Shown here: in pieces, positions 1 to 5,908 of the stretch | Layout: every line of letters begins with the position of its first letter | Numbering within the stretch: position 1 is the stretch's first letter | Source of the DNA: an uncultured delta proteobacterium | GTDB taxonomy: Bacteria; RBG-13-61-14; DRUE01 | DNA: 10,215 nucleotides | NCBI GenBank assembly: GCA_903897985.1 | Contig: CAIUDS010000075.1 | Coordinates: forward strand, 1 to 10,215 | Direction: 5' to 3' | Program-made: the position numbers and the translations under genes | The notes under the pieces: generated by a model | Databases searched by the model: none | Told to the model about the DNA's origin: nothing | Seen by the model: the letters and a program-made list of their open reading frames with translations, nothing else

Positions 1-755
1 CCGTGGGCGACTGGGTCGAGGCTCAGGCCCGCCTGCTCGACCATCTCGGGATTGAAAAACTTCTGACCGTGGTGGGCGGCTCCATGGGCGGGATGCAGGT
101 GCTGGAATGGGCGATCCGTTTCCCGGACCGGGTCAAGACCGCGATCCCGATCGCGACCGCGGCCAAGCTGAGCGCGCAGGGCATCGCCTTGAACGAGGTC
201 AGCCGGCGGGCGATCATGGCGGACCCGAAATGGCGCGGGGGCAACTATTACGAAAGCGAGGAGCCGCCGGACGCGGGGCTGGCCCTGGCGCGCATGATCG
301 CGCACATAACCTACTTGAGCGAGGAAAGCCTTCACCGCAAGTTCGGCCGCAAGCTCCAGGACCGCGAGAAGTATGGTTATAATTTCAGCACCGAGTTCCA
401 GGTCGAGAGCTATCTCCATTACCAGGGCGATGTTTTCATCCGGCGCTTTGACGCCAATTCCTATCTTTACATCACCAAGGCCATTGACTATTTCGACCTG
501 ACCCGGGGCGGGCAGGCCTCGCTCGACCGGGTCTTGAACTCGGCCCGGGCCAAATTCCTGGCCCTGTCGTTCAGTTCCGACTGGCTCTACCCCAGCCGCG
601 ACTCCAGGGAGATCGTGCGCTCGCTCAAGAAGAACAACCTCGAGGTAACCTACTGCGAGATCAAAAGCGACTACGGTCATGATTCGTTCCTCATCCGCAA
701 CCCCGTGATGGAGGAAATGGTCGTCAACTTCCTGGCCAAAAATTTAGAGGAATAG
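1..755 (+). CDS. metX: Homoserine O-acyltransferase, MetX-like (5' end outside window)
   Basis: This is an alpha/beta-hydrolase-fold enzyme that transfers an acyl group (acetyl or succinyl) to the hydroxyl of L-homoserine, the committed step to methionine in the cytoplasm. The readable part is 250 residues; the family is usually about 370-380, so roughly the first third lies left of the window and the GTG at position 3 is not a real start. The nucleophile elbow GGSMGGMQ puts the catalytic Ser at residue 27 of the visible part. The other triad members are probably Asp193 (in FSSDWLYP) and His226 (in YGHDSF), and all three are intact. The block from DWVEAQARLLDHLGI to EWAIRFPDRV is typical of MetX. 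The sequence alone does not settle acetyl versus succinyl donor. The metW gene that often follows metX is absent; the next gene is convergent, 31 bp away. Identification is confident; the substrate is inferred from the family. Confidence 0.93.
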   Translation, partial: VGDWVEAQARLLDHLGIEKLLTVVGGSMGGMQVLEWAIRFPDRVKTAIPIATAAKLSAQGIALNEVSRRAIMADPKWRGGNYYESEEPPDAGLALARMIAHITYLSEESLHRKFGRKLQDREKYGYNFSTEFQVESYLHYQGDVFIRRFDANSYLYITKAIDYFDLTRGGQASLDRVLNSARAKFLALSFSSDWLYPSRDSREIVRSLKKNNLEVTYCEIKSDYGHDSFLIRNPVMEEMVVNFLAKNLEE

Positions 756-786
756 ATCAGGAGAGAATGGCAAGCGACCCCGCTCG

Positions 787-1200
787 CTAAAAAGGTTTCA
801 AGGAGATTTCCTTTTTCAGGTAGTTGAAGGTCACCTCGAATTTGTCGAAAAATCCATCCTGGCCCAGCACCGGAAACTTTATGCCCTCGCCAAAACCGAT
901 CGGGCACTCAAATTGATAGCCGCCGACTTCCAGCGCCAACTCATGGTAATAGACCCGGGAGGAGGTTCCCTCGATGCCCTTGAGCTTCTCGGATTTTCCC
1001 GCTTTGATCTCCAGCCCTAGAAATTCTCCGACTTTGGCGGGAAACGCGCACATGTCCGCGCCGGAATCAACAATGCAGATGAGTTTTAGGCTCCGGGCCT
1101 GATGCTTGACCGTCACCTCAAGAGCCGGCCGAAAGGTCCGGTCCTTGTCGGGAAAAGCCAGGGACGGCTGTCGGGGGTATTCCAGGTATTTGAATTTCAC
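787..1200 (-). CDS. Retropepsin-like (clan AA) aspartic protease domain protein
   Basis: This 137-aa protein has a single retroviral-type aspartic protease fold. The catalytic motif DSGAD is at residues 45-49, preceded by the hydrophobic strand LICIV. A second hydrophobic-Gly element, VLGQDGFF, is at 111-118, and the C-terminal strands FEVTFNYLKKEISL follow. Each chain supplies one Asp, so an active enzyme would need to dimerise. No signal peptide or membrane segment is seen, so it probably acts in the cytoplasm. The start is GTG, 8 bp after the stop of the upstream DUF5678-like gene, which implies co-transcription. The Shine-Dalgarno is weak, so coupling to the upstream gene is likely. Substrates of such stand-alone bacterial retropepsins are largely unknown. 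The 3' end converges on metX, with a small hairpin (arms 773-777 and 784-788) over the stop but no T-run. The fold is confident; activity is inferred. Confidence 0.82.
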   Translation of the reverse strand: MKFKYLEYPRQPSLAFPDKDRTFRPALEVTVKHQARSLKLICIVDSGADMCAFPAKVGEFLGLEIKAGKSEKLKGIEGTSSRVYYHELALEVGGYQFECPIGFGEGIKFPVLGQDGFFDKFEVTFNYLKKEISLKPF

Positions 1201-1208
1201 GGCCCGGC

Positions 1209-1418
1209 TCAGAAAATATAGGAGCCGTCTTTGGAGGGGACCTTGATCAGGACCGGTTTGGCCTCGCCGAGCTCGATCGCCTTCTCGATGGCGCGCTCCA
1301 AAGATTCATCGCAGGAAACCACCCGGCTGCGGTCCGCGGATAAGGCCGCCCATTGGTTCTCGCAATTACCCAATTGGGCCAAAAGTTCTCCGAGATTATT
1401 TTGCCGCTTCGTTCTCAT
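1209..1418 (-). CDS. Small DUF5678-like protein, first gene of the retropepsin operon
   Basis: This 69-aa soluble protein has the pattern W-A-A-L-S-x-D-x-x-x-V-V-S (residues 23-35), then an amphipathic helix ERAIEKAIELGEAKP, then the strand VLIKVPSKDGSYIF. That layout (W-x-A-L-S, charged helix, VP near the end) matches what I remember of DUF5678 and related small antitoxin-like proteins. Its biochemical role is unknown. It sits immediately upstream of the retropepsin-like gene, 8 bp apart on the same strand. From memory this pairing recurs in several environmental phyla, which would make the two a functional unit. The ATG at 1416-1418 lies about 6 nt from the predicted transcription start, and a GGAAG directly abuts it, so translation would be nearly leaderless. 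A regulator, substrate or inhibitor of the protease are all possible. Confidence 0.72.
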   Translation of the reverse strand: MRTKRQNNLGELLAQLGNCENQWAALSADRSRVVSCDESLERAIEKAIELGEAKPVLIKVPSKDGSYIF

Positions 1419-1430
1419 CTTCCACTTTAG

Positions 1431-1460
1431 AACCTAGCATAAACCGGCCGGCTTTGTCAA
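1431..1460 (-). promoter_or_regulatory. Sigma70-like promoter of the DUF5678/retropepsin operon
   Basis: On the minus strand a perfect TTGACA (1460-1455) is followed by an 18-bp spacer and TAGGTT (1436-1431). The spacer ends in TGC, so the -10 carries an extended TGn motif. Transcription should begin near 1424, about 6 nt before the ATG at 1418. The -10 matches only the three most important positions (T1, A2, T6), but a similar TAGGCT occurs in the 4558-4586 promoter, which supports both calls. Confidence 0.6.
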
Positions 1461-1478
1461 GGCTCGCCCGGATTTTGG

Positions 1479-1493
1479 AATTGGGAATTCGGA
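1479..1493. repeat. AATTC-rich 15-mer, inverted copy at 6218-6232
   Basis: The 15 bases here match the reverse complement of 6218-6232 at 14 of 15 positions; the core GGAATTCGGA is shared exactly. Both copies lie in intergenic DNA and together bracket the WYL-to-nuclease segment. The motif is low in complexity (repeated GAATTC-like heptamers), so it may be ordinary intergenic filler of this genome and not element ends. Confidence 0.3.
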
Positions 1494-1499
1494 GTTCGG

Positions 1500-1539
1500 T
1501 TGAACAATCTTGAACTGACTTGAACAATTTTGAACTTTT
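1500..1539. repeat. Four TTGAAC units phased at exactly 10 bp
   Basis: TTGAAC occurs at 1500, 1510, 1520 and 1530, separated by the 4-base spacers AATC, TGAC and AATT. Read on the minus strand the unit is GTTCAA. A 10-bp period places all four hexamers on the same face of the helix. The array is 40 to 75 bp upstream of the -35 of the leftward DUF5678/retropepsin promoter, a position suited to an activator or cooperative regulator. No protein is known to me that binds this exact array. The repeat itself is directly visible; the regulatory role is inferred. Confidence 0.6.
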
Positions 1540-1566
1540 CAGCTTTTTAACGGTCTGGATGTGCTA

Positions 1567-1580
1567 GCCCCTTCAGGGGC
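1567..1580. other. Small GC-rich hairpin downstream of the WYL gene
   Basis: GCCCC, a 4-base loop TTCA, and GGGGC form a perfect 5-bp stem 14 bp past the end of the leftward WYL gene. Neither strand has a T-run after it, so it is not a standard intrinsic terminator. The surrounding TAGCCCC...GGGGCGAAACC resembles REP-type palindromes in shape only. It may cap the 3' end of the WYL mRNA. Confidence 0.3.
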
Positions 1581-1593
1581 GAAACCGACACTG

Positions 1594-2559
1594 CTATCTC
1601 GGCTCCAGCACTTCCACGCTGCTCCCAAAACTCCTGATCCACGCCCGGATCTCATCCGAATCAAAGACCCGCAGGGTCACCAGAAGTGATCCGTCCGCCG
1701 TGCTTTCAAGTTTCTGTGATTTGTGCCACTTCCGCTCCGAAATGTATTGCGCCAGCTCCGGCGGGAACTTCAGTTTGAAAAAGGTCCTCGGTTCGCCGCC
1801 GAAAATCCCGAACGCACCCTCGATCATCTGCTCCGGGTGATAGTCCTTGGGGTAATCGAACTTTTCCGGCAGCTCCGCACAATCCAGCAGCCTGTCAATC
1901 GAGAAGTAAAGCGGCCTGCGGCCGTCAAGCGGCCGCGCCACCAGATATAGACCGCCCTTGTAAAGGAGCAGGGTATAAGGCTCTACTTCGAACTCCACTC
2001 GCTGGTCGTTTTTGAGCCTGGCAAGCTTTAGCTTCTTCTGATAAACAATCGCCTTGAGCGCGGTGTTGAGGATGTCGTCAAAGCCGGTGTAATCCTTGGG
2101 CATATACGGCGCGGTGAAGAACTTGCGCGGAAGGTCCTTGAGCAACTCGCGCTGCGAGCCGGGGAGGCAAGTCTCTATTTGTTGCAATAGTTCATCCATT
2201 TCGGTAGCGAACACGCTATTCGCGCCCAGCATCTTGAAAATCTCCAAAGAAAGATAAACCGAGACCAGATGATAAATATTGGCGGAGGCCGCGGCCTCCT
2301 GCCGGGATCTGCGCTTGAGCCAGTCATCACCGCCAACCTGCTCGATCACGAATTCCGGCTCTTCGTCATCGGTCACAAAATGCCCCTCCATCGCCTTCAC
2401 ATACCGCCGCAAGCTCTGGACGCTGATCTCCAACCGCTCCGCCATCGTCTTGACCCGCACCCCGATCCCATGCCTCGGCATCTCATCCACCAGCTTGGCC
2501 ATCCGCAGCGCCGACGGATAGGTCGCCCGCCGATATGACCGCTTCCTTTTTTCCTTCAT
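1594..2559 (-). CDS. WYL-domain transcriptional regulator
   Basis: This 321-aa DNA-binding regulator has the standard length and three-part layout of its family. An N-terminal winged helix-turn-helix spans about residues 15-60, with the likely recognition helix at 45-58 (ISVQSLRRYVKAM). The WYL ligand-sensing domain is at about 165-235 (EPYTLLLYKGGLYLVARPL, then the arginine-containing RRPLYFSIDRL). A WCX-type C-terminal domain is at about 258-320. Family members bind nucleotide or nucleic-acid ligands and control DNA-damage or phage-defence genes, among others. The ATG is preceded by AAGGGG at a suitable distance. Its own promoter and a perfect dyad lie directly upstream, which points to autoregulation. 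It is divergent from the zinc-ribbon gene at 2662, so it may also control that cluster. The ligand cannot be read from the sequence. Confidence 0.92.
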   Translation of the reverse strand: MKEKRKRSYRRATYPSALRMAKLVDEMPRHGIGVRVKTMAERLEISVQSLRRYVKAMEGHFVTDDEEPEFVIEQVGGDDWLKRRSRQEAAASANIYHLVSVYLSLEIFKMLGANSVFATEMDELLQQIETCLPGSQRELLKDLPRKFFTAPYMPKDYTGFDDILNTALKAIVYQKKLKLARLKNDQRVEFEVEPYTLLLYKGGLYLVARPLDGRRPLYFSIDRLLDCAELPEKFDYPKDYHPEQMIEGAFGIFGGEPRTFFKLKFPPELAQYISERKWHKSQKLESTADGSLLVTLRVFDSDEIRAWIRSFGSSVEVLEPR

Positions 2560-2592
2560 TCTCTACCCCTTCTCCATAATATCCGATTCCAA

Positions 2593-2607
2593 TATCAACC
2601 GTTGATA
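2593..2607. promoter_or_regulatory. Perfect 15-bp dyad, candidate WYL-regulator operator
   Basis: TATCAAC and GTTGATA are exact reverse complements around one central C. The site is 34 bp upstream of the WYL start codon and about 6-20 nt downstream of the transcription start predicted from the extended -10 at 2620-2628. A dimeric repressor bound here would block early elongation, so autorepression by the WYL protein is the simplest reading. It also lies upstream of the divergent zinc-ribbon gene, so one site could serve both directions. Confidence 0.55.
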
Positions 2608-2619
2608 AGACCTTCTGCT

Positions 2620-2628
2620 ATTATACCA
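2620..2628 (-). promoter_or_regulatory. Extended -10 promoter of the WYL gene
   Basis: On the minus strand TGG (2628-2626) precedes a perfect TATAAT (2625-2620), the extended -10 configuration that can work without a strong -35. The -35 area is weak; TTGGTT at 2650-2645 is 19 bp away. Transcription would start near 2613, giving a leader of about 54 nt that includes the dyad at 2593-2607. Confidence 0.6.
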
Positions 2629-2661
2629 CGGGATGATAATAAAAAACCAATATGGGGAAAA

Positions 2662-2946
2662 ATGATCAAGCCAAAAAGATATCTGGAATATGACCGGAAG
2701 CGCAAGGTGTATCGGATGAGATGGCTGGTGGAGTCCACCTGTGCGGCTTGCGGGAGGGAACTGGAGGATGTTTTTGAAAAACCGCCCGAAAAGGGGGAGA
2801 TCCTGTTTGCGCTCACCATGCCCTGCAGCCGTTGCTTTAAAGTGCTGGAAAAGGAATGTTTTCAAAAACCGAAGTCGCGGGCAAAGGCTCAAAAATCCAG
2901 CGGTGCCCGCAAAAAGTGCATTCGATTTCTAAATCAGGAGGAATGA
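2662..2946 (+). CDS. Small four-cysteine zinc-ribbon protein
   Basis: I do not recognise a named family. The 94-aa product has two CxxC knuckles, C27-A-A-C30 and C55-S-R-C58, separated by 24 residues, the geometry of a single zinc ribbon. A basic lysine- and serine-rich tail follows (about 69-86), suggesting nucleic-acid or protein binding in the cytoplasm. I choose the ATG at 2662, with GGGG four bases upstream, over an in-frame TTG at 2602. The TTG falls inside the operator dyad, and the extra 20 residues look non-coding (DDNKKP, no conservation pattern). The stop codon overlaps an in-frame ATG of the next gene, so the two genes are probably co-transcribed. It is divergent from the WYL regulator, and I see no convincing promoter for it. 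Confidence 0.65.
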   Translation: MIKPKRYLEYDRKRKVYRMRWLVESTCAACGRELEDVFEKPPEKGEILFALTMPCSRCFKVLEKECFQKPKSRAKAQKSSGARKKCIRFLNQEE

Positions 2947-2948
2947 AA

Positions 2949-3236
2949 ATGGATCAGGTCGGTCAGGGCTTGGGTGCGCTGGGCGCGTTATTTTTCACCG
3001 CAGTCGTGTTCGCGTTCTTCTTCCTCTTCTTTCTCATCGTCCGCAAGATCATGCTCTGGTATTGGAAGATCGAGGAAGCCATCAGCCATTTGAAGAAGAT
3101 CGGCGATACTTTGGAAAACCTCGAGAAATTGTTTGTGCAGCGGTTGGCGATGCAGACCCAGGCGTTGGATGCGGTCAAACGCTTGGACCAAAAAGCCGCA
3201 AACCTGGAAGAAGATGACCACGATGCCAAAGCATAA
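2949..3236 (+). CDS. Single-TM protein with cytoplasmic coiled coil
   Basis: This 95-aa protein is not recognised. One strongly hydrophobic helix (about residues 9-32, with a run of Phe and Leu) is followed by VRK and then a heptad-like stretch at about 40-88 (IEEAISHLKKIGDTLENLEKL and beyond) ending in an acidic tail. The basic residues after the helix place the C-terminal coiled coil in the cytoplasm, so it could scaffold or oligomerise partners at the inner membrane. AGGAGG at 2936-2941 is 7 nt from the ATG at 2949 but only 1 nt from the in-frame ATG at 2943, so 2949 is the better start. It begins 2 bp after the zinc-ribbon stop. Confidence 0.62.
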   Translation: MDQVGQGLGALGALFFTAVVFAFFFLFFLIVRKIMLWYWKIEEAISHLKKIGDTLENLEKLFVQRLAMQTQALDAVKRLDQKAANLEEDDHDAKA

Positions 3237-3289
3237 AATTAACCGGGAATTGACCTGCTCCAACTGCCCAAAATCAGGAGGCTCAAGTT

Positions 3290-4546
3290 ATGGAAAAAAC
3301 CGACCCGGATAAAATCCATCGCCTTACCCAAGGGATCACTCCGGCAAATTGTCGAGCAAAGTTCCAGGCCCTGATCCCGCAGATCATAAATGCGGAATGG
3401 CCTCACGGGCGCATATGTCCCGTGGTGGAAGACCTTAAGCAGCCGTGCCTGATCCAACCCCTGCTGATCAGAAAATTGCCTCAAACCCTTCCCGCCTTCA
3501 AGGGCCTTTTGGAGAAATTCCTTGCCCTGGCCATCCTGGCGGAACTCCATTACCGGCTCAAGCAGCAACGAAAATTCGAGGCCTATGCCCTTCAGGCGGT
3601 CAAATTAATGGCCGAGACCGAAGGCCCGGTTGCGCATGGCTATCAGGAGCAGGATGCGAATGACCGGAAAAATTTGGATACGAAAAACTTGATGAGCAAC
3701 ACTTTTTTTGAATTATTCCGCTGCCATCGTTTCCAGTCCCGCAAGATGCTGATCCAAATTCTCAAGATCATCCGCCGCATCAGGGACTCAAATTTCAAAC
3801 TTCACTGTTTTTCCGAGCTGACCCGTTTTTATGAAGACCGGGAAGGCAAAGACCCGACCATCATGCGCGAAATGGAAAAATTCCCGGACTCGATCCCGGA
3901 CCTGCGCGATCAGGGATATGCCGGCCTGCGCGTCGCCTCCATTTACATCAAAGCCAAAAATTATCGCCGGGCCTGGAAATTACTCAATCCGGATGTCTTT
4001 TATATTCACAACCTCAAATCCAGTCAAGTCCGGCTCTGCGACTTATACGCCCGGATGGGAAAATTTGCCCAGGCCCTGGAACTGGCGGCCCAGAATGAAG
4101 AGGCCCTTTCGAATATCACTGTAGAATACGCCAAAGTGGGCAGCTTTAAAAAGGCCCTTGCCCTGGCTAGGAATATTCAGGATCAAAGGGAACGCGACTA
4201 CGCGCTCCGGGACATTGCCTTTGAATATGTGGCGCGGCACCAATTTAGAAATGCGCTGAAAATCTCTCCCCGCATCAAAGATGGCTGGGGAAACGCCATG
4301 CTCCTGCGCGAAATCGCGATTGCTCATGCGGAAAAGCACCGGTTTAATCAGGCCTTGAACATGATCGAAAGGATGGAATTCCAACCTCTCGGACCGGAAC
4401 CGGCCATAACCATTGTTGCCAGAAACATGGCTCGTTCGCGTTCAACAAACAAGGGCATGATCCACAAGATCGTCGCATTGGGCAAAAGAATATTGCCCGA
4501 GGAGGAAAAAGAAGAGTTTTATCGGGCCTTGAGGGTTCATACCTAA
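3290..4546 (+). CDS. TPR-like helical-repeat protein, function unknown
   Basis: This 418-aa protein lacks a signal peptide and TM segments. The C-terminal half contains four to five degenerate helix-turn-helix repeats of about 34 residues: near 209-233 (GYAGLRVASIYIKAKNYRRAWKLL), 245-268 (LCDLYARMGKFAQALELA), 272-296 (ITVEYAKVGSFKKALALA), 302-330 and 336-362. These carry the YAK-x-G-x-F-x-x-AL signature of TPR solenoids. The N-terminal 200 residues are helical and basic, with no motif I recognise. Such proteins are usually protein-binding scaffolds. AGGAGG at 3276-3281 sits 8 nt before the ATG. The 11-mer AAATCAGGAGG at this site is identical to that before the 2949 gene. A 53-bp gap separates it from the preceding gene, so the two are probably one operon. 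No enzymatic residues were identified. Confidence 0.72.
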   Translation: MEKTDPDKIHRLTQGITPANCRAKFQALIPQIINAEWPHGRICPVVEDLKQPCLIQPLLIRKLPQTLPAFKGLLEKFLALAILAELHYRLKQQRKFEAYALQAVKLMAETEGPVAHGYQEQDANDRKNLDTKNLMSNTFFELFRCHRFQSRKMLIQILKIIRRIRDSNFKLHCFSELTRFYEDREGKDPTIMREMEKFPDSIPDLRDQGYAGLRVASIYIKAKNYRRAWKLLNPDVFYIHNLKSSQVRLCDLYARMGKFAQALELAAQNEEALSNITVEYAKVGSFKKALALARNIQDQRERDYALRDIAFEYVARHQFRNALKISPRIKDGWGNAMLLREIAIAHAEKHRFNQALNMIERMEFQPLGPEPAITIVARNMARSRSTNKGMIHKIVALGKRILPEEEKEEFYRALRVHT

Positions 4547-4557
4547 GATGATCATGT

Positions 4558-4586
4558 TTGACAAAACTTTTAACATACGATAGGCT
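4558..4586 (+). promoter_or_regulatory. Sigma70-like promoter for the small membrane protein and nuclease pair
   Basis: A perfect TTGACA (4558-4563), a 17-bp spacer and TAGGCT (4581-4586) lie 12 bp after the TPR-like gene ends. Transcription would begin near 4593, 22 nt before the chosen GTG at 4615. A small dyad, GGCT-GAT-AGCC (4583-4593), overlaps the -10 and start and could be an operator. The -10 is weak, but it resembles the TAGGTT of the 1431-1460 promoter. Confidence 0.45.
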
Positions 4587-4614
4587 GATAGCCAGCTTGT
4601 CGGGAGGGGATGAA

Positions 4615-4800
4615 GTGGGCAAATCCATTAAGGGCTTGGGAAAGTGGATGGTGATCTTTGGAATATGCAGTTCTTTTGGTGGCTGCTTGCTTTTTGGAAA
4701 TGAAAGCACCGGTCCGCTTTCTTTGCTGTTGCTTTTTCTTGGCGTTCCATCTCTGATAGCCGGATTCTGGATCGCAGTCTTCGGAAAAGTGATCGAGTGA
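4615..4800 (+). CDS. Small two-TM membrane protein
   Basis: This unrecognised 61-aa protein is made mostly of two hydrophobic helices (about residues 9-27 and 35-57) joined by a short NESTGP turn, with a lysine-containing N-terminus. I choose GTG at 4615 because GGGAGGGG (4602-4609) is well spaced ahead of it. The longer reading from TTG at 4558 would use the -35 element as its start codon. It lies 34 bp upstream of the nuclease-fold gene and probably shares its transcript. The small size, paired helices and neighbour allow a membrane-effector or toxin role, but nothing in the sequence proves that. Confidence 0.5.
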   Translation: MGKSIKGLGKWMVIFGICSSFGGCLLFGNESTGPLSLLLLFLGVPSLIAGFWIAVFGKVIE

Positions 4801-4834
4801 AGCTGAGGCGATTTGGCCTTGCCAAAGAGGTATC

Positions 4835-5809
4835 ATGCTTGAAAAATTAGCCAGGCGAGATGAGAATTTTTATACCTATCTTTTAAGCCTTTTCTTCGAA
4901 AAAGATTCCCACTTCCTATCCTGGTTCTTAAAGGAGCAGCTCAAATTGCCTTGTAAAGATTTAGATATCAGGGCTTGCAAAATTACACCTGAAAAATCGA
5001 TAAAGGAAGGCAGACCTGATATCGAAATTGACGGAGGACCGGGCTTTACTGTTCTTATAGAAGCGAAAATTCAGGCTCGATTGACCCCAAATCAGCCAAA
5101 GGCTTATCTCAATCACTTGCAAAAACTTGTAAAGTCGGGTAAGAAGCAAAACGCTGTGCTTGTATTTCTGCATTGGTACTCTAAAATTGATGATCTCAGG
5201 GATGATGTTATGCGATCATTGGCCGGATCGAATATACCAGTATATTACATAAGTTGGGAAGATATCGCGGATAAATTTTTCAAGGAAATTAAATATCTTA
5301 GCCCTGAGAATTCATTGCGTTCATTTGAATACGAATTTGCACAACTAATCCATGGTCAAAATACCCGTTCTATAAATGAACCCCTTAAGGAGGTTGAGAA
5401 AATGATTTTATCGCTTCAAGAACAGGGAGAGGCTATGGCAAAGACCTTTAAATTGGTAAAAGATCTTAAGGATATTCTCAAAAGCCAGAAGCTCAAGGGG
5501 AAAAAGGCTCTTAAAGTAAAGGATAGTAAAGGCGAGGATTATATCGGAATAAGTTTTATGTATGGCAAATTCGATATCTATATTGGCTTTTGGGCCTATG
5601 CTTGGGCCCAATATGGGAAAACACCTGTTTGGCTTCAATTTTATGGGCGCCAAGATTATGCCGAAAAATTGCAGGATTTAGGGGCTTTGGCAGACCCCAA
5701 ATATGGAACGTTAGTCCCCTTGGAATTTGATGTTGACCAAGAATCCGATCAAATAAAAAATTGGATCAAAAAGATTGAGGCAAGTATTGATAAATTGGGA
5801 AAAGTCTAG
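4835..5809 (+). CDS. PD-(D/E)XK nuclease superfamily protein, AT-rich
   Basis: This 324-aa protein has a restriction-endonuclease-like core near the N-terminus: GRPDIEI with Asp62, a beta hairpin, then LIEAKIQA with Glu76 and Lys78. QPKAY follows, giving the Q87-x3-Y91 helix motif seen in the PDDEXK_4-type families. All metal-binding and catalytic positions are present, so DNA or RNA cleavage is plausible. The central part (about 185-225) is helical. The C-terminal part (about 230-320) is rich in aromatic residues and may recognise a target. AAAGAGG precedes the ATG by a short spacing. Codon use is strikingly AT-rich (AAA, ATT, TTA, GAT) against GC-rich flanks, a sign of horizontal transfer. 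Proteins of this type are common in prophage and defence islands, and no methyltransferase or helicase partner is visible. The fold is confident; the role is unknown. Confidence 0.8.
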   Translation: MLEKLARRDENFYTYLLSLFFEKDSHFLSWFLKEQLKLPCKDLDIRACKITPEKSIKEGRPDIEIDGGPGFTVLIEAKIQARLTPNQPKAYLNHLQKLVKSGKKQNAVLVFLHWYSKIDDLRDDVMRSLAGSNIPVYYISWEDIADKFFKEIKYLSPENSLRSFEYEFAQLIHGQNTRSINEPLKEVEKMILSLQEQGEAMAKTFKLVKDLKDILKSQKLKGKKALKVKDSKGEDYIGISFMYGKFDIYIGFWAYAWAQYGKTPVWLQFYGRQDYAEKLQDLGALADPKYGTLVPLEFDVDQESDQIKNWIKKIEASIDKLGKV

Positions 5810-5821
5810 GGGATTGGTGGC

Positions 5822-5851
5822 AGGTCTAAACTTTAAACCTAATCAATTAGG
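5822..5851. repeat. Two adjacent AT-rich dyads after the nuclease gene
   Basis: The first (5822-5840) reads AGGT-c-TAAA-c-TTTA-a-ACCT, a 19-bp dyad with one mismatched pair. The second (5838-5851) is CCTAAT-CA-ATTAGG with perfect 6-bp arms, and it shares CCT with the first, so the two are mutually exclusive foldings. They could form 3' mRNA structure, a protein site or remnant element ends. No T-run follows either. Confidence 0.35.
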
Positions 5852-5908
5852 GATAATGCATTTGCGCAGACCCCAACTACCAACTACTAACGCACGGTCG
5901 AAAAGCCA

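Noticed and set aside
773..788. Hairpin AGCGA-N6-TCGCT between convergent metX and retropepsin genes as a bidirectional terminator
   Set aside because: The stem is only 5 bp, and neither strand has a T-run after it; the A-run at 789-793 lies on the wrong side for rightward transcription and before the stem for leftward.
1500..1539. TTGAAC array as a CRISPR-like array
   Set aside because: Repeat units of 6 bases with 4-base spacers are far too short, and no cas gene is present.
2602..2661. Longer zinc-ribbon protein starting from TTG at 2602
   Set aside because: The TTG is inside the operator dyad, has no Shine-Dalgarno, and the added 20 residues look non-coding; ATG 2662 has a GGGG ahead.
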